Origin: Panopea generosa | Lineage: Eukaryota > Mollusca > Bivalvia > Adapedonta > Hiatellidae | Direction: 5' to 3' | Assembly: GCA_029582155.1 (NCBI GenBank) | Contig: CM055897.1 | Coordinates: 4,013,001 to 4,077,000, forward strand | Length of the DNA stretch: 64,000 nucleotides | In this document: piece by piece, positions 35,483-48,012 of the stretch | How positions within the stretch are numbered: position 1 is the first letter of the stretch | Layout: the number at the start of each line of letters is the position of its first letter | Notes under the pieces: model-generated | Databases searched by the model: none | The model's input: the letters and a program-made list of their open reading frames with translations, nothing else | Told to the model about the DNA's origin: nothing | Made by a program: the position numbers and the translations under genes

Positions 35483-36587
35483 GGCCGGTGACAAAAGTCA
35501 AGGAAATAACTATATACTAACAAAGATGATAAGGTTATGATAATATTGTCATTTTCATTTAGGGGTTCCATTCACTTCCTGTCCATTCACCTCCTTTTGG
35601 AGTATATCATACTTTTTTTCTAGATATTCAACTTGAATATAAACTGATTCAAGTGAGAATATACAAAACTTTCAATATTTGAGGAGATTATATCATTTAT
35701 TTGGAAGACAGTGTTTTTAAATGATAATTAACACAACATTGTCTATTGTTTTCTTTTATAAAACTTACTATATTTAACAATTCACATGTAGCAAAACAAT
35801 ACCTCTACTGCCTACAATTCAAAGTTAAGCAAACTTTTAAGAAAGGCAAAAGTGTGAAAAATCTGTTGATCAAAATCTTGGAATATTTGTCCACTTATTT
35901 TATTGTTAAATATTTACTTTAATACTACTATTGGCTTTTTATATGATTATGTTTTAAAACATATACATTTTAACTTAACGAACAAAAACAACAACAAAAA
36001 ACATTAAGGGGGGTAAAAATCAAGATATTTTTACTATTCACCATTCCATCCCTTTTTGGGCCCCTGCTGTCCCTTTATGGATATTTCATACCTTTTAAAA
36101 GTCTTTGGCTCAGCTGTAATAAGTAAACAATTTTCCAGACTTTAAGCTGATTAAAATTATTACTAAAATAACTGATAAAAATAGAATTTATCTGTTTTAA
36201 ATAGTATTTCTGTGTAAAAATCTAAGTCCTCTAATTACTTGACCCCAAACCATCCTAGCCCCTTCATTTGAACAAATTTGAAAGTCATAGGAAACATTAC
36301 ACCAAATATGATACTACATGCAAAATATCAAAGCTCCTGACCTTGCACTTTCGGAAAAGAAGATTTCTGAAATTTTGCACAAAAAAACCCTGATAATCCG
36401 CGGGGCGGGACCAAATTTTACTGGACCACCAAAAGTGCAGTTGTCTAATGACACTCATCCCAGTTAATATGTAAACAAAAATATGAAAAAATCAAGTAAA
36501 AAGTGGACCGGGCCCTAATCCCTTTAATCTGGATAGAATTAATGTCTACACAGCGTCAATTTTTACCCAATTATTATGTACTTCTTT
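35483..36587. other. No gene seen; dispersed-repeat remnants
   Basis: About 36030-36430 contains phrases shared with the 3925-5360 and 39058-40200 repeats (GGGCCCCTGCTGTCCC, ATACTACATGCAAAATATCA). The rest is AT-rich. Confidence 0.4.
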
Positions 36588-37092
36588 AATGAATGAATGA
36601 ATGAATGAATGAATTAATTAATTAATGAATGAATGAATGAGTGGTGTTTTACGGCACGTCGACACATAAATAGGTCATTTTGTGCACGCAAAGATTAATT
36701 GACGTGATGATGACAAAAATATATTAAATAAATACGGTTAAAAACTTATTAAAACTATTTACAAATAAATAAATGAAAATTATTCACAAATAAATAAATG
36801 AAAAAATAAATAAATCAGAGATAAAAGGTCAATAATATAGTAATTGGTACTAAAACTGATTAAAAAGCTTAACCTTTTTAAGAAAACCAAATATATATGA
36901 AACATCAATTTTATCAAATAATTCATTCATACTGTCGACTCTGTAGTACTTTTCTCGCATTAGAGAAAAGTCCACACAGTCGATCAGTATGTACTTCACG
37001 GAAAGCGGTGCAAAACAGGGCACACACTCTGGAACAGGTTCATGTTTTAAAAGATATGAATGTGTACAGCGCGTATGCCCAGTAATTCTTTA
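36588..37092 (-). pseudogene. LINE 3' end: reverse-transcriptase protein C-terminus, 3' UTR and ATTC tail
   Basis: On the minus strand 37092-36850 encodes HEPVPECVPCFAPLSVKYIL, then DCVDFSLMREKYYRVDSMN and ELFDKI, the cysteine/histidine-containing C-terminus shared by several non-LTR retrotransposon proteins (pattern PECxxCxxPLTVKHxLLxCxxF), stopping at 36850. The 3' UTR ends in GACGTGCCGTAAAACACCAC and an ATTC/ATTA repeat (36588-36640), the usual LINE tail. The + strand open frame here is antisense. 5'-truncated. Confidence 0.75.
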
Positions 37093-37828
37093 AATCCCAC
37101 TTTACATCAAAATTATTGAATTCATTTGGGAATGTTATTTATTAGTAATGTGGAGTTAATCAAAGGTTAGAAGTTGAGGTGAGAAGGTGAGAAGTAAGTT
37201 AGAAATAATCAAGGCACGTGATACCTTGTTTGATCATTATCAGAGTTCACAAAAACAAAAGTTGTTGTGAATGGAAAAAAAAGTTCACTCACCAGCAACC
37301 AAACAACAATCAGTACTCTTCCCTTGGATATTATGGCTAAATACTATAATACATGTGTTTAATTTAGAGATAAGCAATGGGTGGTAAGTAAACCCAATTA
37401 TTATTGTTTTTTTAAGTAAAATAGTTATCAGTGGTATGCCGTATGTGATACATGAACAGATATGACATAGTTACGCCACAGTTAATTTAACTGCTACATG
37501 TGGACTTCGGATTTTTTATGTGCAGAAATTTAAAATACGTTTAATATATAATTTAATCCACAAGAAATGATAAATGCCTCTGCATCACAGCTAAACAGCT
37601 AAACAATATAGAGGTCTGAAGACCAATTAAGTAAAATTATATAGATTTAAGTAATTTAGATTATTATAGAGTTTGCAATTGATTTTTCTATTATGAGACT
37701 ACTAAAAAAGTAAGAATGAAATCAGAGAAGGATCAACGGAACATTTAGTGGCCCAAAGTTTTGGATTCTAAGGAAGGCTCACTTTGTTTATTTGAATAAC
37801 AAAGAAGAAAGAAGGACCAAATGAGTTA

Positions 37829-38150
37829 TGTTCTCATTTTGATAAATGCCCACCACAGGACAGGGGGATGTTAGACAAGGTGATGGAAAAACCAACATAA
37901 AATGTGAACCCTGTGAACCTGGAAACTTCTCTAGCAACTCTTAGACGGAGAGGTGCATGCAATGGAAAGTTTGTCACCCTGGTTACACGCCAGATAAAGA
38001 AAGTCTGCGAGATTAAAGAGGAAGGCTTTGCTGTTGAGATAATTGCTGGCATTGCTGTAGGTGGTGGGTGTTGATCATCGTGGTCATTGGTGTGTGTGTA
38101 ATATTATGTCGGAGGAATAGGACAAGCATCTCTAAGGATCAAGATGAGTG
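37829..38150 (+). pseudogene. TNF-receptor-superfamily-like pseudogene (cysteine-rich repeat and membrane segment)
   Basis: From 37867 one frame reads NIKCEPCEPGNFSSNS, stop, TERCMQWKVCHPGYTPDKES, stop. This is the cysteine spacing and wording of a TNFR cysteine-rich domain (CxxCxPGxF...C..W..CxPGxxxxxxG). A preceding CSHFDKCPPQ fits the end of the previous repeat. After a +1 shift comes EIIAGIAVGG and, back in frame, VLIIVVIGVCVILCRRNR: a membrane helix with a basic stop-transfer end. In-frame stops at 37942 and 38014 and a frameshift near 38030 show that it is dead. The extracellular part and helix lie together without an intron, so it may be a processed copy. A death domain was not found downstream. 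Confidence 0.5.
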
Positions 38151-39057
38151 CTTTGTACCAACAATGAGCTAAAGAAGATCTGCTATGAAAAGTGGAAAAA
38201 AAGATGAAAGAAGACTACCTGAAAAAGAGCTGTAAGTAGCCAAAACGGTTCTAGATGTAGGGCAGATTAGCTAGAACACTTGAAGAGGACGGATCGTTTT
38301 ATGTGCTCTAAGACTTTACAAGACATTTGCTCACCAAGGCCCAGTACAACATGCTGTTACAAATTACACAGTTCCATTATTGAGCTCCAGGTTTGTAGTC
38401 CAAAATAAGGACAGTCATAAATTACCGTGAACTTTGAGGATAGGGGTCAATACTGGCTGGAGATGAAGCATTGAATCAGGAGCATTACATAATGCAGTGA
38501 GATTCCTTCGTACAGATATATACACTGAAGCATGTTCACATGTTTGGAGCTTGATTGTCACAGGAGCATGTTTGGGTCACATGAGGTGAAATGCTCCCAG
38601 CTCAGGTTTACTAGAGCATATTCACATGTCAGGATCACATGAGATGAAAATGCTACCTGCTCAGGGTATGTAATTATAAGACTTAATGATTATTAATCAA
38701 GGTTTTGTTTAGGATTTTGGGACTCGGATTTCGATTAGTGGCAGCCCAGTTGTTAGGATTTGGGGAAATTGTTCAGAGAAACAGGAGTTACTTTGTTTTG
38801 AATGTAAATCATAAAACCATGTAGAAAAGTATGTAAAAGAGTGAAAATCTTTCCTATTATGTTGTTTGTATTTTCATTAAAGTAGAACTAGAATTTAGTA
38901 GGGAAAAACATTAAATTACAAGCAGTGGGATTTTTATAATTTCCTTAATTTGTAAAAACTGGTGACAGCAACAGGATTTTGAAACTTTATCTCTCGGACG
39001 AGATTTGAAAATATTGAGCGGAGACCCTTATTGTGTTAGTTAATCAGACTTATTAGT
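38151..39057. other. No gene seen; short internal repeat at 38495-38670
   Basis: GAGCATGTTCACATGTTTGG, TCACATGAGGTGAAATGCT and their variants occur two to three times between 38495 and 38670. The stretch just after 38150 may be decayed cytoplasmic sequence of the TNFR-like copy, but it is not readable. Confidence 0.4.
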
Positions 39058-40200
39058 TACAAGAGGTGCAAAGGGACCCAAGGACACTCTTCTGGCTCAT
39101 CTTGACTGTGGCCACAACACTTTTTGAAATTTCACAATACTTACCCTCTTTTGAGGTTGTTTTAACCCCACTGCACCAATAATAAACAAAAAGCTATTTG
39201 CTATAAAAAAGAAATGCTATAAATAGTCCCCATACAGGACCCTTATATATCCCAGCCCCTTGACTTGTTAAAATTTCAATCACCCACTCATAGGGATTTG
39301 TTATGAGCAGAAATGCTTTAGATTTTGAATAGAAGTTTTTTTTGTACACATTGATGTGAAAATGAAACAATTCAGTTTTCCCTATAACACTCCTATGTAT
39401 AAAAGTGGCTTACAGTGTCCCTATATATCCCAGCCCCTTGATTTACAGTTTATTCAATCAATTGCTGATGTAAAGATAATTTATATCATATACCGGTATG
39501 AACAAGTTTGATAGAATGGTTATTGAGAGGAAGATTTATGAAAATTCCGAATTTAAACCATTCTGTCCCCACCCCACAACCCATTGCCCATGGCCCCTTA
39601 TGGAAATTTATCCTCTTTATTTAACAAAATCAAATTTACTGTTGAGACGATTTTTGAAAATAGTCTTATTTTAACCCTTTTTTACCCATCATGGCCCCTT
39701 ATGGAAAATCAATTCACTGTATTTAACCAAATCTTATTTATTTAGGACTAGAATGATTATTAATGCTTCAGAACTCAAATTGAATAATAATTTGGCCCAA
39801 ATGAATAAAACAATGAGAATTTTCTATTTTCCCATAGTTTCCCTATGTCAAATTCTAAGTCTCATTACAGGGCCCCTATAAATAGTATACCCTAAACTAT
39901 TATCTTCATTCAAACCCCTACACATAGGGATAATTTATACCAAACATGAACAAATTTGACTGACTGTTTCTTAAGAAAATGATTTTTGAAAATCCCAATT
40001 TTCACCATTTTGAGGGCCCTCCTAACTAATTAAGACAGTAGAACACAGTCATTTATTCAAATATGAACTTCCTTGACCAAACAATGCTTTTGTGAAAATA
40101 TAGGCAAAATTAGTTTTTTTGTTTTTTTTTTAAAATTTTATGACATAACTGTGTCCCCCAATTAAACCCTTGGAGCGGGGTCATTTTATGTGATTTTCAG
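39058..40200 (+). mobile_element. Non-autonomous dispersed element, ACAAGAGG type
   Basis: Begins TTACAAGAGGTGCAAAGGGA and carries phrases shared with 28173-29201, 57964-58936 and 3925-5360 (CCTACACATAGGGATAATTT, TTGAGGGCCCTCCTAACT, GTGTCCCCCAATTAAACCCT). The 3' end with GCTAAAAA is missing; it runs into the gypsy remnant. Confidence 0.6.
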
Positions 40201-40224
40201 TGCACACCCTTACATGGATTAGAG

Positions 40225-43200
40225 CCTGCCTTTCATTAAATTTGGAGAAGAAAGTCAATTCAGCCGAAGTGCCACGTACATTTTAGACAATATGTTATCT
40301 GAATATGATAATTTATTTATAGGACTTGGTATAGGGAAGTATCATACAGAGTTTGACAAAACAATTCCAGTTGAGAATGCCAAGAGAACTGTTCCAAACA
40401 CTATAATGCTAAAATTAAAAGAAAAACTGGAGTTTAGTTGAGCAAGGTATTTTGTAACCAGTCCATGAAGCTTCAGATTAGGTTTAGATTAGATTTCAAG
40501 CCTAGTCATTTCAGAGAAAAAAAATAGTAACCTGCAACAGTTTACTGTGCCTTGATTCAAGAAATCTAAATAAGGGCGATAAAGAAAACCATCTTCAAAT
40601 TCCAACATAAAATGATGTCACATCACAACTTAGTGGTAAAAAAATGATTTACTATCTTAGATGAAAAGATTGATATCAGCAGGTTCAACTTGATGAGGAA
40701 AGTTCATATCTTTGTACTTTTCAAACACCATACTGCAAATATCGTTATAATATGCATGCCATTTGGCCTGAAAAGCAGTGTTGAAATATTTCAAAAATAA
40801 AAAAATATGCAAACATTTGGTGACATTGAAAAGAAAAAAAAATTCGGTTCAACATTCGGACAAAATTTACTTTTAAGTGAAATAACAAAATATATACGGA
40901 ATATATTCAGTGAGCATGGAATAGAGTCAGACTCAGAGAAGGTAAGAGCCATAAATGACATGTCACTGCCAGTGGATAAGAAAGGTGTTCAAAGACAGCT
41001 TGGGACAGTGAACTATCTAGCATCGTATATTCCAAATAAGGCAGAGGTAACAGAGTCACTCAAAAGTCTTCATAAACACAATTTGAAATAATGAAATAAT
41101 GACTAGTACTTAGTCCATACTGAAATTATATGATGTTAACAAAAAAATGACAGTTCAAACTGACTTGAGTATGTCAAGCATAGGAAGTTGTCTGATCCAT
41201 GATGGGCATTACATTGTTATAGCCTATTGCTCACGCACAAATTGAATGCAACTTTTAAGTATAGTGCTTGCAGTACCAAGTTCAACCAAAATATTTAAAC
41301 AAGGAATGTGTTGTATACAACGACCATAAAAATGAAAAAGCCTCTGAACCAATGTCCTCTGAGATTGCAGCGTATGTTATTGCAATTACAGAAAATTAAC
41401 ATTATTATGAAATGGCCCAAGGAAGAGAAATGTACATTATACTGTTCTGTAACCGACTTATCGCGCATGATACAGTATTGGATGTAGCTTATATTTTATA
41501 GTAAAAGTGACTCTTATGGATACACTTACCGGTTAAATAGAGTTATCGTTCCTCACAAAACGTTTTACTTACATCGTTACAGTAATCAATATAAGTAAAT
41601 TTATCAAAAATTAATTCATCGTGCTGAGACAAACCAGTGCTGAGACAAACCAGTGCTGAGACAAACCATGTTGTAAATACTGTACAAACAATGAGCCTTT
41701 ATGATTATATTACACATATATATGAAAGCAGACATCAATATGATTTAAGTGGAAATTTCCTCATGAATAAAATACCACATTTAATGGCGTCTTACATCTG
41801 TTTTCTATAGTGTATCTAATAGACTCAGAATTATGCATATACATTTGCTGTATCAGATACTAATTGAGTGGATAGGTATGAAAGACTGTAAAGTGACCTA
41901 AAACTGTTTTTATGCACTGCGACTACTGTTGTTCTTATAATATTAGATACTGGTCTACTAAATATATTTCATGCATCATTGATTGACGTGTAAATAGATT
42001 TGTTTATTTAGTACTCAGAATTCATTATTTCTTGTATATTCTGTACTGTTTTATTGTAAAGTTACAAAAACTGCTATTTATTGAGCAACTAAAACAATTT
42101 GGCCTATTTGTTATTTTTTATAGAAAATTCTTTTAATCTTTCACAGTTTACCAAACATCATGTACACTTATACGAAGTGTGCAACAAGACAGCAACTTGC
42201 GAACCAGGGACGTTCAGTTAATAAAGAGTCTCAAGACAATCATTTTGCTTTGTTTGTGTTTGTGAGCCAAGGTCAATTGTCTGTTGACGTTGTCAATGTC
42301 TCACGTAGATATTTGAATGAGACATGCAAGGATGCAACAAGTGAGGAAGAAATGAACATTAAAATTTATTCCATTATTGAATTTATTGCCATTCAATGAA
42401 AGTCAAATGAATGATTTGCAGTCAGCTACAATGCTTGATGATGAGCTAGGTATGCCAGTATGCTGCTAAAGAAAACAGCAAATGAAGGTTGGCCACACCA
42501 TATCAAAAACCTACCAGTGTCTCCGACCATACTGGATTTTAAAAACTGATATACACGTGATAAATTACATTCTGTTTGTGGGAGAGAGTAATAATCCCTA
42601 CGCCCATGCACAGTGAAATGTTGAAATTACTCCATGAAGGACATGATTATAGTTATTGCCAAATCGAAAGCAAGGGCTAAAGAATCATTATAACAAAGAA
42701 TCACTCAATCAGCAGCCAATACCTGGAAGATCATTAAAAAAGTTTTTGCAGACTTGTTTAAATATAGAAATAGTGACTATATTTTTAGATGTGAATTATT
42801 TCAGTAAATTTCATGAGATAGAAAAAATTATCTGGAAAAAATTGTTAAGACTGAAGAGCGGTCTGCTAGCAATATTCTCAGTGCATGGAATACCTGAAGT
42901 GGTAATAGCAGACAATGTTTACAGCCCTGAAGTCAAGCAATGTGCTAAACAAAACAAATTAGAAACTTCAAGCTTGACACATAGCCAAAGCAATGGTTTG
43001 ACGGAAAGGACGATACAAACTGTTTAAATGATTTAAAAAGGCATATGAGCAAAGAAAAGAAGAGTCAGTTGCGCTTTTAGAGTTCAGGAAGACACCTGAG
43101 TATTCACCTGCACTACTTTTTATTTATCAAAAGAAGACTTCAAAACAAAGTACCAATAAAATCAACATGATTAGATCCAGAAATACTGAAAAATGCACAT

Positions 43201-43310
43201 AAACACATCCTAAAGAGACAAATAAAGCAAATGTTATATTACAACAAACCAAACAATGTAAGGAATTTTGTACCCCTCAAACAAGGCGACTTGATACACT
43301 ACTGGAAATA
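40225..43310 (+). pseudogene. Ty3/gypsy-type retrotransposon pol remnant (RT, RNase H, integrase)
   Basis: A long, heavily mutated pol reading in shifting frames. The protease-to-RT linker is recognisable near 40310-40440. The RT core is at 40540-40800 (pieces such as VQLDEESSY-like and MPFGLKS). The RT/RNase H connection at 40880-41091 is still open and reads HGIESDSEKVRAINDM and VQRQLGTVNYLASYIPNK. RNase H (TDLSMSSIGSCLIHDG, about 41160) follows, then the integrase zinc-binding/core region at 42610-43025 with HGIPEVVIADN and SQSNGLTERTIQTV. Dozens of stops and frameshifts; no LTRs found. About 41480-42270 does not align and may be an insertion; GTGCTGAGACAAACCA occurs three times in tandem at 41621-41668. 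Confidence 0.75.
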
Positions 43311-43312
43311 GA

Positions 43313-43690
43313 AACAAGAGGCCCATGGGCCTTAATGGTCACCTGAATATCCAAAAAACATTCACATTCGTCTATATTTGGTCATAATAAATAACCTTTT
43401 TGTCAATTTCTCTTATATAGATAAAGTAAAGAAGGCCCTACCCCAAGCAGGGCCAAAATGCGAGTTACAGTGACATGAAATACACCAATGTTATAAAGGA
43501 CCCATAGCCGTCAATAATCATGCTCACCTTTTGTTTCTGAGTGCTACCTATAATAATTAGAAGACCCTTAAAGTTTACATTGAATATGACTATTTTGGCC
43601 CCGCCCCTAAGACCTCATCGGGTTGGGGACCATGAATTCCCATAAGTATTAACCTCATGATAATGATCATGTCAGCAACAACAAATCACA
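43313..43690 (+). mobile_element. Fragment of an ACAAGAGGCCC-type dispersed element
   Basis: GAAACAAGAGGCCCATGGGC and TTAATGGTCACCTGA start, then AAGTAAAGAAGGCCCTACCC and GACCTCATCGGGTTGGGGAC. The last phrase is the reverse complement of GGTCCCTACCCCCATGAGGTC-like sequence near 30431. 43691-43900 has nothing recognised. Confidence 0.6.
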
Positions 43691-43900
43691 TAAAAAAACA
43701 TTCAAATAAGTCTATTCAGTCATAAAGAAATAATGTTTGAACAGTCATATGCTAGTATAGACACCTCAATAGTTAAAATTATAAACTGGACACCTAATCT
43801 CATTTATTTGAATGTAACCCTGGGTTTTAAAACTGTGCGTATCGTGACGCATTTCAAAATCGCGATCCCGTATTGATTTCCGATTCAATGCGTAATCCAT

Positions 43901-44437
43901 AGGAGTGCAACGATTCACGCTGTTGTAAGTCTAACAATCATAAGGAATTTAATGCATCGTACATTGAGTGAGAAAGAATGAAACATAAACACAGTACCTT
44001 TCTATAAATAACTCACTCAAATACTATAGTATGTTGACCACGTGATCAGTGTACATTTTTTCCTAACTTGTAATCTCGCGAGACAGTTAATAGAAGAGAA
44101 CTTCGTCCAATGGATGCGTGAAATAACACCATGTGACATTTTCACGTGACATTTATTTGCCGCTCTTTCTTGAAGCCGTAGTAAATATTTCCTTATTTGG
44201 AAATCTACTACGAGGCAAAATGTAATAATTTTCATTGACCATCGATAATATGACGCAATATATTATAAGGGGATGAATGCACCGGTATTCCCGGTCAGTT
44301 TAACGCTTAAAAAGATATAAACAGTGAGATACGTCGAGAAAATGTCTTTTATACTTTAATTATATATTCCAATCGAATATTCGTTAATCGAGAGGGTAAT
44401 ATCCAAAGCGAAAGTTACCTGAATCGTTGCAGCCCTA
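43901..44437. mobile_element. Putative hAT-type MITE
   Basis: Left end TAGGAGTGCAACGATTCA (43900-43917) and right end TGAATCGTTGCAGCCCTA (44420-44437) are inverted repeats with 2 mismatches in 18. The adjacent bases (TAATCCAT on the left, AAATCCGC on the right) share AATCC, as a decayed 8-bp hAT target duplication might. No coding content. It lies 33 bp before the hAT transposase; it could be an independent MITE or the element's 5' region with a subterminal repeat. Confidence 0.5.
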
Positions 44438-44470
44438 AATCCGCTCTTTAGACTTTTCTGCGTTTGACAC

Positions 44471-46758
44471 ATGACCCGTTCTATGTTAAAAATGGCGTCC
44501 AAAAAGAAGACAGTTAAATCTGGGCGACTTAAAAAGGATTCTGCGGCGGATACCCCGTCATTGTTTTCGTTTTTTCCTCGCAGAGAAAATTCCAACGAGG
44601 GTAATATATTTTCAAAACAAATCATCGAAGAAATCATCGATTCAGTCATGGAAAGTTCGCAAGAAACCAAAAAAAAGAAACACACTGCCAGCGTTGTCTC
44701 GGAAAAAACGGTAAATTCCTGGTTACGAAGTTTCCCTTGGCTAATCGTAAACAATGAGGGAACTGAGAAAACCTTGAAATGTAAATCATGTATAGAGAAA
44801 AAGTGTGTTCACCATGGGCAGGAGAAGGTTCTCATAACTTCCAACGAAACAGTGTGGAAAGGCATAATAAATCGGCAGAGCATAAACAGGCTGAAAGAGA
44901 ACTGTTAAATGACAAAAAAAATCAGCAGATTAACACATGTGATCAATATGAAACTGAAGATGTAAAAGAACCACAGGTAGTAACTGATGATGATATTAAA
45001 TTGTTCAAAACTGTGTTCTATGCCTGTAAAGAAGAGCTTCCTTCTGATAAAATCAATAGTTTGATTGATTTGCAGAATATTAATGGAGCGCATATCAAAT
45101 ACAAGAACTTAAGCTATGCTACTGTCAATGAAATACAATCTTGTATTTCTAGTGTTCTTGAAAGAGATCTTGTAGAAGAAATTAAACAGTCTGAAACTTA
45201 CGCTGTGATGATAGATGAAAGCACAGACCTGTCAATTCATAAACACCTTGCGATTTGTGTTCGATACGTTAAAAACGGTGAAGCGGTCACCAGGTTCCTT
45301 GCTAATGTAGCAGTTGTAAATGGAAAAGCTCATACTATTGTCACCCACCTTGTAGAATGTTTCACAGAGCTTGGACTTGATCTAACAAAAATGGTATCTC
45401 TTGCTACCGATGGGGCCTCAACAATGACTGGAAAACATACTGGAGTGGGTGTGCAGATGAAATCCAAGTATTCACCCTTCTCAGTACAGACCCACTGCAT
45501 AGCACATCGGTTAAACCTGGCTGTTAGTGACTCTATCAAGAAGTTAGAAGTGCTCAAGAAATTCAGAACTAACTTTAATTCACTCTACTACTTCATGAGT
45601 GGGTCAAGTAATCGTGTTGAGAAGCTAAAGGAAGTTCAAAAGATATTTGGTGAACCTGAACTCACAGTTAAGGAGCCACACAGTGTGAGATGGTTAGGGC
45701 TAAAGAATGCTGTGGAAGCTGTGTTTCAAAGTTACAGCTCTGTGATTGCTACATTGGCCCACTTTACTGAAGATAAGTCACAAGCAGCAGCTAAAGGACT
45801 TTTAAAGTACTTCTCGGAATACAAAACTGTACTGCTTGTTTCCTTCATGCTAGATGTACATGAAGTTTTGGCCATACTTTCGAAGGAACTGCAGAAAAGA
45901 GACTTAGTTTTCAGTGAGATACAGCCATTAATGGAAGGAACTTTGTCAAAGTTAAAATCATTAGAAACAACACATGGTGATGCTGAGAAATCTATGAGAG
46001 ACTGTCTAGAGATCAAAGAAGAAGATGGAACCCAACATGCCTTTCTAGAAGGGGAAAAACTCAAAAGATATTCTGTCAACATTGAATCAGAACTATCTAG
46101 CTTAAAAACAACCTATATTTCTAACCTCAGAAAGAATATTGAGAGTAGATTTAAGAAAGAAGACAGTGAAATATTTAAAGACTTTAGTCTTCTGTTGGAA
46201 CCCAGTGTTGTTAATACAGTTACTGATGAGGTAAGTGGGGCTGCCCTCACAGCTTTAGGGTCATTATACAGTGAAAAAGAGGTGGCAGTAGTTTATGGAA
46301 ATCTAGAAGAAGGCACTGCAGAAGATAAGAAAATAGTGGATAAGTTGATAGATGAACAAAAGCTGGAGAAAGAATGGCCAATTCTAAAAGGTATGATATC
46401 TGGATCATACAAAGATCTAACAACACAAATACTTTGTAAGAGAGTAATTAAGTTACATGGTAACATGATGCCAGAATTTTCAAAGCTTTGCAATATAGCC
46501 TTATGCATATCTGTCACTAGTGTGGAATGTGAACGTAGTTTTAGTGCACAGAATAGAATCAAATCTAAATACAGATGCTCACTAAAAGCTGAAAATCTAC
46601 AATACCTTTTGAACATTCAAATGAATAGTGCAGATTTGTTAAACTATGACCCTGTGAAAGCTGTACGTCTTTGGATTACCAAGAAGAAACGAAGGAAGGG
46701 TAGATTGTGTCAAGCTTATAAGCCAAGGCCCAAGAAGGCTAAGAAATCATGCACTTAA
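44471..46758 (+). pseudogene. hAT-superfamily transposase, one frameshift in the N-terminal zinc finger
   Basis: The first frame (44471-44830 used) has a basic N-terminus and the start of a BED/TTF-type finger (WLRSFPWLIVNNEG, then KCKSC). Around 44800-44830 the reading moves to the frame that runs to 46758, where the finger ends (NFQRNSVERHNKSAEHK). The rest is unbroken for over 600 codons. It has YAVMIDESTDLSIHKH (first catalytic Asp), VSLATDGASTMTGKHTGVG (second), THCIAHRLNLA, and the hAT C-terminal dimerisation region with SVECERSFSAQNRIK, followed by a Lys/Arg-rich tail. The pattern fits the ZNF862-like/DUF4371 branch. The single indel is equivalent to one lost base, so this is a young copy, or the break is an assembly error. 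No matching right terminal repeat was found. Cut-and-paste DNA transposase acting in the nucleus. Confidence 0.85.
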
Positions 46759-47303
46759 GCAAATAACATTTTAGTTTACTGTTCAAAGTTCAAGTTCTTT
46801 ATGTGGCACAGGTAGTGCACAGTTACTGTTTAAAACTTATTAGCACAGGAAGTGCATACACATTTTTACAAGATTCAGATCATTGTTCAAGATAGAAGGA
46901 TCTGAAATAAATAAAATTTTAAATCAGTCACAGTAGTTACATGGATACATACCCTTTGGATACCCTTAGCCATTTGAAGTAAGTTACAAGTACAAGTTTT
47001 GATATAAAATACAGTTATGCGACCAGATATATTTTTTAATTTTTCAGCATTCAATTTGAAAAAATCAGCATTGAATTAAAAATCAGGGGGTGAAGGACCC
47101 CCTGAAATAAAAGCTTATCTAGAGCACTGACCCATGACTTTTGAAGTACTAGTCTGGGCCATGCGTGCAGCACATCACCATGTCAAGTTGATCATTTGTG
47201 CCAAGTTACCTGCAAATCCATCACTGTATGACAAAGTTACAGATTGGACATGAAATCTCAGACATCCAGATGTACAGACTATTGAAATATAATTTTTAAT
47301 CAA
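46759..47303. other. 3' flank of the hAT gene, no feature
   Basis: AATAAATAAAATTTTAAA near 46907 could serve as poly(A) signal. CAGGGGGTGAAGGACCCCCTG at 47083-47104 is a short palindrome. Repeat text like the 22-kb element (ATCATTTGTGCCAAG, ACAAAGTTACAGATTGGAC) at 47120-47260 shows a fragment of that family. Confidence 0.5.
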
Positions 47304-47534
47304 TCAACTATGAGTCTTGGTTATATTTACATTTCCTGTACACTTTTTCCTCCAAGGTAGATCTTTGACACCATAATCAAACCGCATATCATCTCCTTTT
47401 TTTAAGTTTCGATTAGCAAAAACTGCAATGTGTGGTTTACTGGCAACTATTTTCAGTTCCATAGCAGCATTATGTCTTCCCCACATGCATCATTTGCATA
47501 CCATCCAATTTTTATTGAAAATGTTGCATCGATG
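47304..47534 (-). pseudogene. SET-domain exon, frameshifted
   Basis: On the minus strand, after an acceptor-like CTTCTTTTCAG (47535-47545), the exon reads IDATFSIKIGWYANDAC. After a one-base shift near 47486 it continues RHNAAMELKIVASKPHIAVF, ANRNLKKGDDMRFDYGVKD and LPWR. The second part is the C-terminal half of a SET domain: the asparagine of the (R/V)NDA/NH motif, the KGDD(M/I)RFDYG end and the usual PW follow in order. SET domains methylate lysines on histones or other proteins. Only this exon is visible, ending at 47304; the substrate class cannot be told. The frameshift suggests a pseudogene or an assembly error. Confidence 0.6.
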
Positions 47535-48012
47535 CTGAAAAGAAGTTTTCTAACATTGAAATATACTATATTATATATATTCTTAAAGCAAATAAAATGA
47601 TTATTATATAATTTTATACATGTAATTGTCCACTGCAAACAGAAGTAAATTTGAACACTAAAGACTCCTCTGGTGTACAATATGAAGTTAACAGAATTAT
47701 ATGTTTCAAGCTTAACATATATAAAACAATGAAGATGTTTGCAAGATAAATTTACATTCAATACTATTCTAAGGATAATGTACATTTCGCACTTCCATAC
47801 ATCCATGCTCCAAGTCTAGTTGTTCTCCCTTCCATACTTTTGAAGATATGCTCCAGACAAGCAAAAATAAAAAAATAATAAAGTACAAAAGTGTAGAAAA
47901 TACTGTCATTATTAGAAAGAGTTCTGTTTTTTTCACTCTGCACTTCAACATATTGCCCTCTTTCCATTATGCTTCATACATTTGAATTTGATCCGGTCAA
48001 ACAATAATAATA
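47535..48012. other. No gene seen
   Basis: AT-rich with open frames on the minus strand that lack motifs. Confidence 0.4.

Noticed and set aside
36897..37085. 62-codon open frame on the plus strand
   Set aside because: It is antisense to a clear LINE C-terminal coding region.
45330..46616. Minus-strand open frames of 75-116 codons
   Set aside because: They are shadows of the hAT transposase on the other strand.
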